Shown here one piece after another: positions 42,502 through 50,824 of a stretch of 64,000 bases of DNA. Origin of the DNA: CAVUEG01 sp963740525 (GTDB taxonomy: Bacteria > Actinomycetota > Actinomycetes > Propionibacteriales > Nocardioidaceae). The stretch is from positions 62,001 to 126,000 of the forward strand of contig CAVUEG010000005.1 in the NCBI GenBank assembly GCA_963740525.1, read 5' to 3'. The notes under the pieces are model-generated. The model was not told where the DNA came from and ran no database searches. It was given only the letters and a program-made list of their open reading frames with translations. Numbering within the stretch: position 1 is the first letter of the stretch; every line of letters begins with the position of its first letter. The translations under genes were made by a program, and so were the position numbers.

Positions 42502-43473
42502 CTAGTTCGCATGCAGGTCTGCGTTGAGCTCGATGCCCCGGCCTTCCACGGGACTGCCTCGACCGCGCCGGTGACCGAGTTGCGCCGGAACAGGACGTTG
42601 GACGCGCCCGGAGAGCTCGAGCGGCCTTGATGACCTTGGGCTTGCCGTCCATGTCGGTGGTGGTGACCTTGGTGCCGGCGGTGACGTAGCAGCCGGCCTC
42701 GACCACGCAGTCGTCGCCCAGGGAGATGCCGATGCCCGAGTTGGCGCCGAGCAGGCATCGCTCACCGATCGAGATGACCTGCGTGCCTCCGCCGGAGAGG
42801 GTGCCCATGATCGAGGCGCCGCCTCCGACGTCCGAGCCGTCGCCGACGACGCACGCCGGCACTGATCCGGCCCTCGACCATCGAGGTGCCGAGCGTGCCG
42901 GCGTTGAAGTTCACGAATCCCTCGTGCATCACCGTGGTGCCCTCGGCCAGGTGCGCGCCGAGGCGGACCCGGTCGGCGTCGGCGATCCGGACGCCGCTCG
43001 GGCAGGACGTAGTCGGTCATCCGCGGGAACTTGTCGACGCCGAAGACGCTCGACGTGACCGTGGCCCGCGAGCCGAGCCGCGAGCCGGGTCTCCTCGAAG
43101 CCGGCCACCGCGCACGGGCCCGCCGCTGGTCCACACGACGTTGGTGAGCAGGCCGAAGACGCCCTCCAGGCTGATCGCTGTGCGGGGCGGCCAGCCGGTG
43201 GCTGAGCAGGTGCAGACGCAGCCAGGCGTCGTACGCGTCGGCGGGCGCCGCCTGGAGGTCCTCCACGACGGCGGTCACCACCACCCGGCGCACGTCGCGG
43301 GCACGTCGTCGTCGCCCTCGAGCTGGTCGTCGGCGCGACCGGCGCCTCCGGGCCACCGGCACCGTCGGGGGAGCCGAGGCGAGGCTCGGGGAACCACACG
43401 TCGAGGACGGTTCCCTGCGGGTCGAGGTGGCGAGGCCATGGCCCCAGGCGGCTTCGGGAAGATGCTTCGTCAC
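42502..43473 (-). CDS. dapD: Tetrahydrodipicolinate N-succinyltransferase DapD, many frameshifts
   Basis: Uses succinyl-CoA to acylate tetrahydrodipicolinate in the DAP pathway. From GTG 43473: VTKHLPEAAWGHGLAT, then LDPQGTVLDVWFPEPRLGSP, VRRVVVTAVVEDLQAAPADA, YDAWLRLHLLSHRL, ATVTSSVFGVDKFPRMTDYV. The left-handed beta helix follows: AHLAEGTTVMHEGFVNFNAG, TLGTSMVEGRISAGVVVGDG, SDVGGGASIMGTLSGGGTQV, LGANSGIGISLGDDCVVEAG. The end is GIELNADLHAN. The frame shifts at least eight times, but the total of 972 nt is exactly 324 codons (323 residues), the usual length, so insertions and deletions cancel. This strongly suggests base errors rather than a dead gene. Confidence 0.8.
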   Translation of the reverse strand: MTKHLPEAAWGHGLATSTRREPSSTCGSPSLASAPPTVPVARRRRSRRRPARGRRRRARDVRRVVVTAVVEDLQAAPADAYDAWLRLHLLSHRLAAPHSDQPGGRLRPAHQRRVDQRRARARWPASRRPGSRLGSRATVTSSVFGVDKFPRMTDYVLPERRPDRRRRPGPPRRAPGRGHHGDARGIRELQRRHARHLDGRGPDQCRRASSATARTSEAAPRSWAPSPAEARRSSRSVSDACSAPTRASASPWATTAWSRPAATSPPAPRSPPPTWTASPRSSRPLELSGRVQRPVPAQLGHRRGRGSPVEGRGIELNADLHAN

Positions 43474-44285
43474 CCTCCCCACGATACGGAGTCTTCGTTA
43501 CCGTCGGCGCATCGGCCACCTCGTGAGACCGCACCCGAGACGAGCACTGAGACCGCTCCCGAGACGACCAGCGAGACGACCACCGAGACGACCACCGAGA
43601 CGCCCGAGCCCTTCGCCCGCTGGAAGGAGCTCTGCATGGACACCGCGAGCGGGACCGATGCCCTCGGCTGCTTCTGGGCCGGCGTGATGGGCTGCCGGCT
43701 GGAGCCGGGGCCGGCCGGTGGGATCGGCGACGTCGCTGGTCCGGTCGAGGGCGCTGGGCATCGCCATGTGCCCGGTCCCCGATGCCAGGACCACCAAGCA
43801 CCGGATCCACCTCGACGTCTACACCGACGCGATCGAGACCCTCGACGGACCTCGGGGCCAAGGTGATCCTTCCGGCGGAGGAGAGCGGGTTCCACTGGAC
43901 GGTGATGCAGGACCCCGAGGGTGGCGAGTTCTGCGCCTTCCTCAGGGACCCGCTGCCCGACTACCGCCTGCACGGCGTCGTCATCGACTGCCACGAGCCG
44001 GAGAAGGTGGCGCGCTGGTGGGCAGCGGCGTTCGGCGTCGACGTGAGGGGCTACGACGACCACGACTGGTGGACGCTGGAGGGCGTCACCCCCGACCCGA
44101 TCCTGACCCTGGACTTCGTTCCCGTGCCCGAGCCCAAGACCGTCAAGAACCGGATCCACTGGGATGTGTACGGCGACGTGGAGGCGTTCGAGCGGGCCGG
44201 CGCACGCCGGGTCTGGGAGCAGCCGGGCTGGACCACCATGGCCGACCCCGAGGGCAACGAGTTCTGCGTCTTCGCACAACCCTGA
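43462..44285 (+). CDS. VOC/glyoxalase-like two-domain protein with an ET-rich N-terminal repeat, two frameshifts
   Basis: The VOC part begins FARWKELCMDTASGTDALGC, continues in the second frame GIAMCPVPDARTTKHRIHLD, and in the third from DLGAKVILPAEESGFHWTVM to the stop. Removing one base near 43750 and one near 43853 restores it. A second VOC half follows (HGVVIDCHEPEKVARWWAAA, NRIHWDVYGDVEAFERAGAR). Upstream in the same frame stand seven Glu-Thr-x-x repeats. The only upstream in-frame ATG (43462) overlaps the divergent dapD start, so the true start is uncertain; ATG 43636 has AAGGAG but would cut the first strand. Likely a small-molecule binding or modifying protein; substrate unknown. Confidence 0.6.
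43525..43602 (+). repeat. 12-nt degenerate tandem repeat before the VOC domain
   Basis: Seven units beginning GAGAC and spaced 12 nt apart (GAGACCGCACCC, GAGACGAGCACT, and finally two identical GAGACGACCACC units) run from 43525. In the VOC frame they encode Glu-Thr pairs separated by two small residues. The last units are nearly identical, showing recent amplification. Confidence 0.8.
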
Positions 44286-44372
44286 GGGTTAGAGTGGGGG
44301 CTGAGACCACGGAGCCCGGCGCCCAGACCCCGCGTTTGCCGGAGGCTCTCTGGGATCGCGTCGAGCGGGATT

Positions 44373-44783
44373 GTGCATGGGAAGAGTGTCAGCGGTCTGG
44401 TCGCACGAGACTGTGCTCTCGCCACAGCCCCGAGCATCGCGCGTGCCCGAGAGTTCGTGTCGCGGCATCTGGCCGAGCACAAGCTCACGTGGCTCGTCGA
44501 CGACGCCCTGGTCGTCGTCAGCGAGCTGGCCACGAACGCGATGAAGCATGCGCAGACACCGTTCACCGTGATCGTGCACCGGGACCAGTCCTCGGTCTAC
44601 CTGATCGTCCAGGACGAGTCCGCGGTGATGCCGGCCTGGGCGCCGGCCAGCACCCTGGCGCTCGCGGGTCGCGGTCTGGTGCTCGTGTCGGTGCTCAGCC
44701 GGGACTGGGGGGTCAGCGCCGGTGACGGGCGCAAGTCGGTGTGGGCGCGGTTCGACCTCCAGCACCACCACCGGAACGGCTGA
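44373..44783 (+). CDS. RsbW-like ATP-binding protein (HATPase_c_2, anti-sigma kinase type)
   Basis: 136 residues from the GTG at 44373 (MHGKSVSGLVARDCALATAP). The GHKL fold shows an N box, VVSELATNAMKHAQTPFTVI, and a shortened G box region, ALAGRGLVLVSVLSRDWGVS. The N-box Glu and Asn that bind Mg-ATP are intact. Single-domain proteins of this kind act as serine kinases or anti-sigma factors in partner-switching systems. No anti-sigma-antagonist (STAS) or sigma-B gene is next to it, so its partner is elsewhere. It stands alone between the VOC gene and dapE. Confidence 0.75.
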   Translation: MHGKSVSGLVARDCALATAPSIARAREFVSRHLAEHKLTWLVDDALVVVSELATNAMKHAQTPFTVIVHRDQSSVYLIVQDESAVMPAWAPASTLALAGRGLVLVSVLSRDWGVSAGDGRKSVWARFDLQHHHRNG

Positions 44784-44813
44784 CGACCGCTCTCGGATGG
44801 TTGGATGGGCGCC

Positions 44814-45873
44814 ATGAGCCTGGACCTGACCCTCGACGCCGTGGACCTCACCCAGCAGCTGGTCGACATCGAGTCGGTCAGCGGCAACGAGCAGGAGATC
44901 GCCGACGCGGTCGAGGAGGCCCTTCGCGCACTGCCGCACCTCGAGGTCTACCGGCTCGGCCACTCGGTCGTGGCGCGCACGGCGCTCGGTCGCGACGAGC
45001 GGGTGGTGATCGCGGGCCACCTCGACACCGTGCCCGCTCAACGACAACCTGCCGTCGCGTCGCGACGAGAAGTACCTGCACGGGCTCGGCTCGTGCGACA
45101 TGAAGGCCGGGTGCGCCGTCGCGCTCAAGCTCGCAGCCACGATCGCGGAGCCGGTCCGCGACGTCACCTACGTCTTCTACGAGTGCGAGGAGGTCGAGGC
45201 CGAGCGCAACGGCCTGGGCAAGATCGCCGAAGCACGCCCGGACCTGCTCGAGGCGGACTTCGCGATCCTGATGGAGCCCTCGAACGGCGTCGTCGAGGCC
45301 GGCTGCCAGGGAACGCTGCGCATCGACGTGATCACCCGCGGCGAGCGCGCCCACTCCGCGCGGTCATGGATGGGCGTGAACGCGATCCACGGCGCCGCCG
45401 ACATCCTCGCCCGCCTCGATGCGTACGACGCCCGGAAGCCGGTCATCGACGGGCTGGAGTACCACGAGGGCCTCAACGCGGTCTTCATCACCGGAGGGGT
45501 CGCGGGCAACGTGCTCCCGGACGAGTGCCGGGTGGCGGTGAACTTCCGGTTCGCGCCCGACCGCAGCGAGGCCGAGGCCGCGGCCTACGTGCAGGAGTTC
45601 TTCGCCGGCTACGAGACCGAGATCGCCGACACCGCGCCCGGTGCGCTGCCCGGCCTGTCCGTGCCCGCCGCGGCCGCCTTCGTCGAGGCGGTCGGTGGAG
45701 TGGTCAACCCGAAGTTCGGGTGGACCGACGTCGCCCGATTCACCGGGCTCGGCGTACCCGCGGTGAACTTCGGCCCCGGAGACCCGCTGCTCGCGCACAA
45801 GCAGGAGGAGTTCGTCCCGCTGGACCAGATCACCGAGGTCGAGGCACAGATGCGCACCTGGTTGGGGCAGTGA
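44814..45873 (+). CDS. dapE: Succinyl-diaminopimelate desuccinylase DapE, one frameshift
   Basis: Zinc-dependent M20-family hydrolase that removes succinate from N-succinyl-diaminopimelate. From ATG 44814: MSLDLTLDAVDLTQQLVDIE, then VVIAGHLDTVPA with the first metal His and Asp. An extra G near 45042 shifts the frame; the next reads NDNLPSRRDEKYLHGLGSCD, MKAGCAVALKLAATIAEP, YVFYECEEVEAERNGLGKIA (with the catalytic Glu pair) and GPGDPLLAHKQEEFVPLDQI with the final metal His. The 1,060 nt are one over a multiple of three; repaired length is 352 residues. Overlaps the next gene by one base (TGATG). Confidence 0.9.
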
Positions 45874-46655
45874 TGCCGGAGGAGACCCGCCACGAGGGCC
45901 GCGTGGTCAAGCGCCGCGGTCAGGTCGACGAGGGGACCACCGACCAACGGCTGCTGGACTCGCGCGGCCCCTCGGACTGGGTGCACACCGACCCGTGGCG
46001 TGTGATGCGGATCCAGTCCGAGTTCGTGGAGGGCTTCGGTGCGCTCGCCGAGCTCGGCCCCGCGATCGGGGTCTTCGGCTCCGCACGCACCCCGCGCGAC
46101 GACCCGTTCTACGCCAAGGGCGAGGAGCTCGGCCGACTGCTCGCCGACGCCGGGTTCGCGGTGATCACGGGCGGCGGCCCAGGAGCCATGGAGGCGGCGA
46201 ACAAGGGTGCCTGCGAGGCCGGTGGGATCTCCGTTGGCCTCGGCATAGAGCTGCCGTTCGAGTCGGGGATGAACGCGTGGGTCGACAAGGGCATCAACTT
46301 CCGTTACTTCTTCGCCCGCAAGACCATGTTCGTGAAGTACTCCCAGGGCTTCGTGGTGCTGCCCGGTGGCCTGGGCACCTTCGACGAGCTGTTCGAGGCG
46401 CTCACGCTCGTCCAGACACAGAAGGTGACGAGCTTCCCCGTGGTGCTGATCGGCACGTCCTACTGGAGCGGTCTGGTCGCCTGGATGCGCGACACCGTGC
46501 TGGCCGACGGGAAGATCTCCGAGGCCGACCTCGACATCCTGCACGTGACCGACGACGTCGAGCACGCCGTACGCATCATGGTCGAGGCCAGCCGGGACCG
46601 GGCCGAGGCCCCCGGCTCCGGCGAGGAGCACGACGACCCCAAGCGGCCGGAGTGA
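45873..46655 (+). CDS. LOG-family protein (TIGR00730, Rossmann fold)
   Basis: 260 residues from the ATG at 45873, overlapping the dapE stop. The nucleotide-binding core is clear: IGVFGSARTPRDDPFYAKGE, VITGGGPGAMEAANKGACEA and the signature QGFVVLPGGLGTFDELFEAL (PGGxGTxxE). Family members hydrolyse cytokinin-type nucleotide 5'-monophosphates or related nucleotides at the N-glycosidic bond. An analogous protein lies near dapE in Mycobacterium tuberculosis. The N-terminal 35 residues (ETRHEGRVVKRRGQVDEGTT) are an extension common in actinobacteria. Soluble; substrate unproven. Confidence 0.85.
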   Translation: MPEETRHEGRVVKRRGQVDEGTTDQRLLDSRGPSDWVHTDPWRVMRIQSEFVEGFGALAELGPAIGVFGSARTPRDDPFYAKGEELGRLLADAGFAVITGGGPGAMEAANKGACEAGGISVGLGIELPFESGMNAWVDKGINFRYFFARKTMFVKYSQGFVVLPGGLGTFDELFEALTLVQTQKVTSFPVVLIGTSYWSGLVAWMRDTVLADGKISEADLDILHVTDDVEHAVRIMVEASRDRAEAPGSGEEHDDPKRPE

Positions 46656-46657
46656 CG

Positions 46658-46915
46658 ATGACCTGGTTCTTCGCCGTGCTGATCGTGCTCGCCATGGGTG
46701 GCGTCGCCGTCGTGGCGACGGGCAAGGGCGGCTCGATGCGCGAGGTGTACGACGACCGGCCGGACGTGCGGGTCCAGGCGGAGGGCCCGCTGACGGCGCG
46801 CGACCTTCGCGAGACCCGGTTCTCGAGCGCTTTCCGGGGCTACCGCATGTCCGAGGTCGACGCACTCCTGGACCGGCTCGCCGACGAGATGTCCGGGCGC
46901 GACACGCCCGAATAG
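46658..46915 (+). CDS. Small DivIVA-domain membrane protein
   Basis: 85 residues from the ATG at 46658. An N-terminal helix (MTWFFAVLIVLAMGGVAVVA) anchors it in the membrane; the rest has LTARDLRETRFSSAFRGYRM followed by SEVDALLDRLADEM, the DivIVA-type motif (F-x-x-x-x-RGY-x-x-x-EVD) that marks the cell poles or septum. Actinobacterial proteins of this form are short, with no long coiled coil. It follows the LOG gene by 2 nt. The place in this operon after dapE suggests a part in wall growth, which is inference. Confidence 0.75.
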   Translation: MTWFFAVLIVLAMGGVAVVATGKGGSMREVYDDRPDVRVQAEGPLTARDLRETRFSSAFRGYRMSEVDALLDRLADEMSGRDTPE

Positions 46916-46930
46916 GGCACACTGCCAACC

Positions 46931-47338
46931 GTGACCCCGCAACTGATCACGGTCGTGCTGACCGTCCTTGCAGCCGTGGTGATCGTCCTGACGCGCGTCC
47001 GGCTGGTGCAGAACGAGGGTGCCGGTCGGATCTCGATCCCGCAGACCCTGCTCAACGCGCACACCGGGACCGGCGTCCTGGCGCTCGTCCTCTGGGTCAC
47101 CTACCTCTTCATCCTCGGCAACGCGGTGATCGGCGTGCTGGCGATCCTCTGCTGGTGGATCACCGCCGGAGTGGGACTGCTGATCCTGGCGCGCTGGCTT
47201 CCCGCCAAGGGACGGCACTCCTCCGGTCCGAAGGCGGACACCTGGGGCGAGGGGCCGGGGCTGTCCATCCTGGGCCACATCGGGATGGTCGTCGGCGCCC
47301 TGGTCTGGACCTCGTTGTTCATCCTCGGGAAGATCTGA
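46931..47338 (+). CDS. Four-helix membrane protein, hypothetical
   Basis: 135 residues from a GTG at 46931 (MTPQLITVVLTVLAAVVIVL). Four hydrophobic segments: the N-terminal one, LNAHTGTGVLALVLWVTYLF, ILGNAVIGVLAILCWWITAG (continuing LLILARW), and ILGHIGMVVGALVWTSLFIL. A short charged loop (LPAKGRHSSGPKADTWGEG) lies before the last. No family is recognised with confidence. It is 15 nt behind the DivIVA-like gene and 4 nt ahead of the M14 peptidase gene, so in the same operon. Confidence 0.6.
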   Translation: MTPQLITVVLTVLAAVVIVLTRVRLVQNEGAGRISIPQTLLNAHTGTGVLALVLWVTYLFILGNAVIGVLAILCWWITAGVGLLILARWLPAKGRHSSGPKADTWGEGPGLSILGHIGMVVGALVWTSLFILGKI

Positions 47339-47342
47339 GCCG

Positions 47343-48095
47343 ATGGTGCGCCGGGTCGCCCTGCTGCTGACCCTGGCGCTCGCGGTCCTGGGACTGCTGA
47401 CCGGTCCGGCCAACGGGTCGGCTGCCTCGACACGGCCCGTCGGCCCGCAGCGGCCCGCGGTCGTCGAGCACCGGGTCATCGGCACGTCGGTGGACGGGCG
47501 CGACATCCATGCCTGGCGTCTGGGCAACCCGAACTCCCGCAAGAAGGTCGTCGTGCTCGCCGCCATGCACGGCGACGAGCGGGCGCCGTCGAAGATCCTC
47601 TGGAGCCTGCGCGACGGCCGGCCGGTCTCCGGCGTCGACCTCTGGCTGGTGCCGACGTACAACCCGGACGGCGCCCAGGCGCACCGCCGCTACAACGCGC
47701 ACGGCGTCGACCTGAACCGGAACTTCCCGCGGGAGTGGGTCAGGAGCGGCACGTCCGGTCCGTCGGCGAAGTCCGAGCCCGAGACCGTGGCGATCATGAA
47801 GTTCCTGCGCAAGATCGACCCGCGCTACGTCATCAGCTTCCACCAGCCGTTGTACGGCGTCGACACCTACGGGTCGAAGAAGCGGTGGTTCGCCCGACGA
47901 CTCTCGGAGGACTTTCGCCTGCCCCGCAAGGACTTTGCGTGCGGGAATGGCTGCCACGGGACCCTCACGCAGTGGTTCAACGCGCGCTTCGACGGGGTCG
48001 CGGTGACCGTGGAGTACGGCCAGCACCCGTCGGACCGGCGGATGAAGGTCCGTGCCCCGCGGCAGCTGCTCCGCGCCCTCAACGCGACACGGTGA
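47343..48095 (+). CDS. Secreted M14-family carboxypeptidase (murein peptide amidase-like)
   Basis: 250 residues. Signal peptide MVRRVALLLTLALAVLGLLT, cleavage near SAA-ST. The zinc-binding motif is VVVLAAMHGDERAPSKILWS (His and Glu), the substrate-binding Arg is in GVDLNRNFP, the second zinc His is in YVISFHQPLYGVD, and the catalytic Glu is in VAVTVEYGQHPS. All M14 active-site residues are present. The sequence resembles MpaA-type enzymes that cleave the gamma-D-Glu-DAP bond of wall peptides, which fits an operon headed by dapE, but the exact substrate is inferred. Confidence 0.85.
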   Translation: MVRRVALLLTLALAVLGLLTGPANGSAASTRPVGPQRPAVVEHRVIGTSVDGRDIHAWRLGNPNSRKKVVVLAAMHGDERAPSKILWSLRDGRPVSGVDLWLVPTYNPDGAQAHRRYNAHGVDLNRNFPREWVRSGTSGPSAKSEPETVAIMKFLRKIDPRYVISFHQPLYGVDTYGSKKRWFARRLSEDFRLPRKDFACGNGCHGTLTQWFNARFDGVAVTVEYGQHPSDRRMKVRAPRQLLRALNATR

Positions 48096-48109
48096 CCGCC
48101 ACCTGACCG

Positions 48110-48868
48110 CTAGAAGCGACGGGTGACGTACTTCCTCGGCCCCATGATGATCCGAGGGGCACGGTCGGGGTCGAGCCAGCGCAGCAGCCACCTCATCTGG
48201 CGCCGGCTCACCGCCACGCAGCCCGCGGTGTGCTTCTCGTCGCGAGCGTGCAGGAAGATCCCGCCGCCCCGTGCGGTGTCGGCGACCTCGTCGGCGACCC
48301 ACTGACGCCGCTTCGTCGACCAGTGCACCCCCTGGGGAAGGTTGAACCCGATCACCGCGGCGTACGCATAGTCGACGGGGTAGCCCGCGAGGTGCTCGGA
48401 GTAGTCGGCCCTCCACGACGTGCCGGGCGCCTTCGAGGGTTGGTAGATGTTGTAGGTGCGCGGGTCACGGGGCTCGTAGGGCCAGTAGTCGTTCGCGTCC
48501 ACGTGCCGGTAGCGCAGGGTCGTCCCCGGGTCGGACCGCACCCCGAAGGCCTGAGGGATCCGGAAGCGGCCCGCGGGCGTCGTGCCGGTGGACTGGACCC
48601 GCTTGGCCGCCTTGACCCAGCCGCCGTAGCCCAGCCGGGCGGGCATCGGGCCGCGGACCCGCCGCCAGCCGTGGGCGGTACGCCGCCACGCGGACAGCGT
48701 CGCGGCGCGGTCCGACCAGCGCGGGCTGGTCACGGTGACCAGCTGGCGGACGTCGTCCGGAAGCGTGAACCGCTCCGCCAGGTTGGGACCGCTCGCCGTG
48801 GCGGGGACGGCTGAGGGGACGAGGCTGACCGCTAGGCCGAGCGCGAGGGCGGCTCCGAGTCGCCGCAT
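48110..48868 (-). CDS. Secreted L,D-transpeptidase (YkuD-like) protein
   Basis: 252 residues from the ATG at 48868. Signal peptide MRRLGAALALGLAVSLVPSA, cleavage near ATA-SG. The catalytic motif is GIFLHARDEKHTAGCVAVSR, giving His and the Cys nucleophile in the HTAGCV pattern of YkuD-like domains. Upstream, RVQSTGTTPAGRFRIPQAFG is the typical early segment. These proteins form 3-3 crosslinks or resemble such enzymes; the subfamily here (no Ig or SH3 domain) is often labelled L,D-transpeptidase family protein. It is convergent with the M14 peptidase gene (14 nt between stops). Confidence 0.8.
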   Translation of the reverse strand: MRRLGAALALGLAVSLVPSAVPATASGPNLAERFTLPDDVRQLVTVTSPRWSDRAATLSAWRRTAHGWRRVRGPMPARLGYGGWVKAAKRVQSTGTTPAGRFRIPQAFGVRSDPGTTLRYRHVDANDYWPYEPRDPRTYNIYQPSKAPGTSWRADYSEHLAGYPVDYAYAAVIGFNLPQGVHWSTKRRQWVADEVADTARGGGIFLHARDEKHTAGCVAVSRRQMRWLLRWLDPDRAPRIIMGPRKYVTRRF

Positions 48869-48872
48869 CTGC

Positions 48873-49667
48873 TCACCTTCCTTCGAAGGTCGGCTTCTTC
48901 TTGGCCACGAACGACTCGACGGCTTCCCGGTGGTCGTGGGTGGACCCGGTTCTCTGCATCATGTCAGCCTCGAACGCCAGCGCGGCCTCGAACCCGTGAC
49001 CTGCCGCGAACTCGACCGAACGGCGGATCGCGCCGAAGGCCAGGGTGGGTCCGTCGGCGAGCCGGCGCGCGAGCCGCCCGACCTCGTCGGTGAGCGAGTC
49101 GGCCGGCACCACCCGGTTGGCCAGCCCCAGGGACTCCGCCTCGGCCGCGTCGAGGGTCCGCGGGAAGTACAGCAGGTCGAGCGCCTTGGCCTTGCCGACG
49201 AGCCGCGGCAGGGTCCAGGACGAGCCGGTGTCACACGACAGCGCGACCCCGGTGAAGGCCAGGTTGAACCCCGCCGTGTCGGCGAGGATCCGCAGGTCGC
49301 AGGCGAACGCCAGGCTCGCGCCGGCCCCGGCGGCGACGCCGTTGACGGCCGCGATCACGGGCTTGTCCATGGAGGCCAGGAGGGAGACCGTCGGGTTGTA
49401 GTGGTCGGGGACGGTGCGGAACAGCTCCTCGGACGAGCCGTTGCGGAGCAGCTCGACGTGCTCCTTGAGGTCCTGGCCGACGCAGAACGCCCGCCCGCTG
49501 CCGGTGAGGACGACGCATCTGACCTCGGTGTCCTCCGCGACCTGACGCACCGCGTCGAGCAGCGCCTCCTTCGTGGCGATGTCGAGGCTGTTCATCGCGT
49601 CGGGACGGTTCAGCGTGAGCGTGGCGACGCCGTCGTCCACCACGCAGATCACGGGTTGGTCGGTCAT
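48873..49667 (-). CDS. Enoyl-CoA hydratase/isomerase (PaaG-like)
   Basis: 264 residues from the ATG at 49667, with GAAGGAAG upstream; an ATG at 49682 is possible but leaves that site inside the gene. The crotonase fold shows VATLTLNRPDAMNSLDIATK, CVVLTGSGRAFCVGQDLKEH, PVIAAVNGVAAGAGASLAFA (oxyanion hole) and LAFTGVALSCDTGSSWTLPR. The C(S)-D(T)-G segment and the whole resemble PaaG, an isomerase of phenylacetate breakdown. The PaaX-type regulator sits just upstream (26 nt), which supports a role in aromatic catabolism, though no other paa genes are in the window. Confidence 0.85.
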   Translation of the reverse strand: MTDQPVICVVDDGVATLTLNRPDAMNSLDIATKEALLDAVRQVAEDTEVRCVVLTGSGRAFCVGQDLKEHVELLRNGSSEELFRTVPDHYNPTVSLLASMDKPVIAAVNGVAAGAGASLAFACDLRILADTAGFNLAFTGVALSCDTGSSWTLPRLVGKAKALDLLYFPRTLDAAEAESLGLANRVVPADSLTDEVGRLARRLADGPTLAFGAIRRSVEFAAGHGFEAALAFEADMMQRTGSTHDHREAVESFVAKKKPTFEGR

Positions 49668-49692
49668 GTGCGCTTCCTTCATGGGTCGTTCG

Positions 49693-50467
49693 TCAGGAGG
49701 TGGACAGGCAGTGGTCGACATGACGTGAGGCCGCGGGGAGGAGGTGGTCGGCCTGCTCGTCGAAGAACCGCGCCGCAACGTGTCCGGGCCAGTCGTCCGG
49801 GAGCAGTCGGGCGGGGAGCCCCGGGTCGGTGAACAGGAACTTGCGCCACTCGTGGACGAGCTGCGAGCGGGTGGCGAACGCGTGCTCGTCGTCGCCGGCC
49901 GGGTCGGAGGTCAGGTCCCGCGCCACGGCCAGCCACTCGTCGTACGCCGCCGCCAGGCCGTCGAGGTCCCAGGCGGCGAGTGCTCGTGACACCGGGGTGG
50001 GGGCGGCCGCCGTCAGCGCCAGATGACCCTGGCCCTCGGCGGTGAGCAGCGCGTCCACCTCGGCGGAGCGCCGTGGCGCGATCCAGACCTGCTCGTTGAG
50101 CCGCCCGTAGCCGAGGAACGCCAGTCCGGCCCTCAGCCGGTCCCGGCCGGAGCGGGTCGGGACCGGGTCCAGCACCAGCAGATGCCACTCGCCGTCCCAC
50201 TCCGTGCGGTCGCGTGCGGTAGATCCGGGCGGCCGCGTCGTCGAGGCGACGGTGGGCCTTCTCGGTCATCCGGTAGCCGCGGCCGCCGGGCAGTCGCACT
50301 GGCTCCAGCCAGCCCTGCCGCGCCATCCGCGAGACGGCCGTGCGCACGGCCGGCTCCGCGATCCCGAGGGGCGCCATGAGGCGCACCAGAGCCGCGACGG
50401 GGGCCTGGCCGCCGCGGGAGCGGAGGTGGTCGCCGTACAGGTCGAACAGCGCGGAGCGGGCGTGCAT
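49693..50467 (-). CDS. PaaX-family transcriptional regulator, one frameshift
   Basis: From the ATG at 50467 (MHARSALFDLYGDHLRSRGG). The N-terminal winged HTH has IAEPAVRTAVSRMARQGWLE followed by RGYRMTEKAHRRLDDAAARI. The frame shifts near 50214 (one extra base); the next frame reads TEWDGEWHLLVLDPVP, then LRAGLAFLGYGRLNEQVWIA, the PaaX central domain, to a Cys-terminated tail. 775 nt is one over a multiple of three, giving 257 residues when repaired. PaaX represses phenylacetate genes until phenylacetyl-CoA binds. The next gene on the strand is a PaaG-like hydratase, its likely target. Confidence 0.85.
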
Positions 50468-50584
50468 GTCGGTGAGTCTGCCGCAGATGTATGGCTACCG
50501 CGTGGGTGGCACTTCGAATCGTGGAATAATGACCCCACGCGGCGCTGACGGAGGCGCACAACTAGCACAGGAAGAGGTGTGCGC

Positions 50585-50752
50585 ATGGCGGCGATGAAGC
50601 CGCGGACAGGTGACGGTCCGCTCGAGGTCACCAAGGAGGGGCGCGGCATTGTGATGCGCGTCCCGCTCGAGGGGGGCGGTCGCCTCGTGGTCGAACTCAA
50701 CGCCGACGAGGCGCGCGCCCTGGGTGCCGCGCTCGACGGTGTGGTCGGCTGA
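50585..50752 (+). CDS. DUF3117 family small protein
   Basis: A 55-residue protein: MAAMKPRTGDGPLEVTKEGR, GIVMRVPLEGGGRLVVELNA, DEARALGAALDGVVG. This is DUF3117, found throughout actinobacteria and highly conserved. GGAAGAGG lies upstream of the ATG at 50585. Soluble, beta-rich, function unknown. A clear terminator follows it at 50773. Divergent from the paaX gene, with an AT-richer TGGAATAATG segment (about 50521) that could serve as a -10 region. Confidence 0.9.
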   Translation: MAAMKPRTGDGPLEVTKEGRGIVMRVPLEGGGRLVVELNADEARALGAALDGVVG

Positions 50753-50772
50753 GGTCGCGAACTCACACATCC

Positions 50773-50807
50773 AAGCCGGTGTCCGCCATCGAGGCGGGCA
50801 CCGGCTT
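50773..50807 (+). terminator. Intrinsic terminator after the DUF3117 gene
   Basis: AAGCCGGTG (50773-50781) pairs with CACCGGCTT (50799-50807). One mismatch is followed by an inner CCGCC/GGCGG stem and a 4-nt loop. The hairpin is followed by TCTG, with two T already in the stem base. It sits 21 nt after the DUF3117 stop and 18 nt before the aminopeptidase start. Confidence 0.75.
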
Positions 50808-50824
50808 TCTGTAGGGTCGGGGCC

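Noticed and set aside
48873..50467. A phenylacetate degradation cluster
   Set aside because: Only the PaaG-like hydratase and PaaX-type regulator are present; no paaABCDE, paaK or paaZ genes lie nearby, so a full pathway cannot be claimed.
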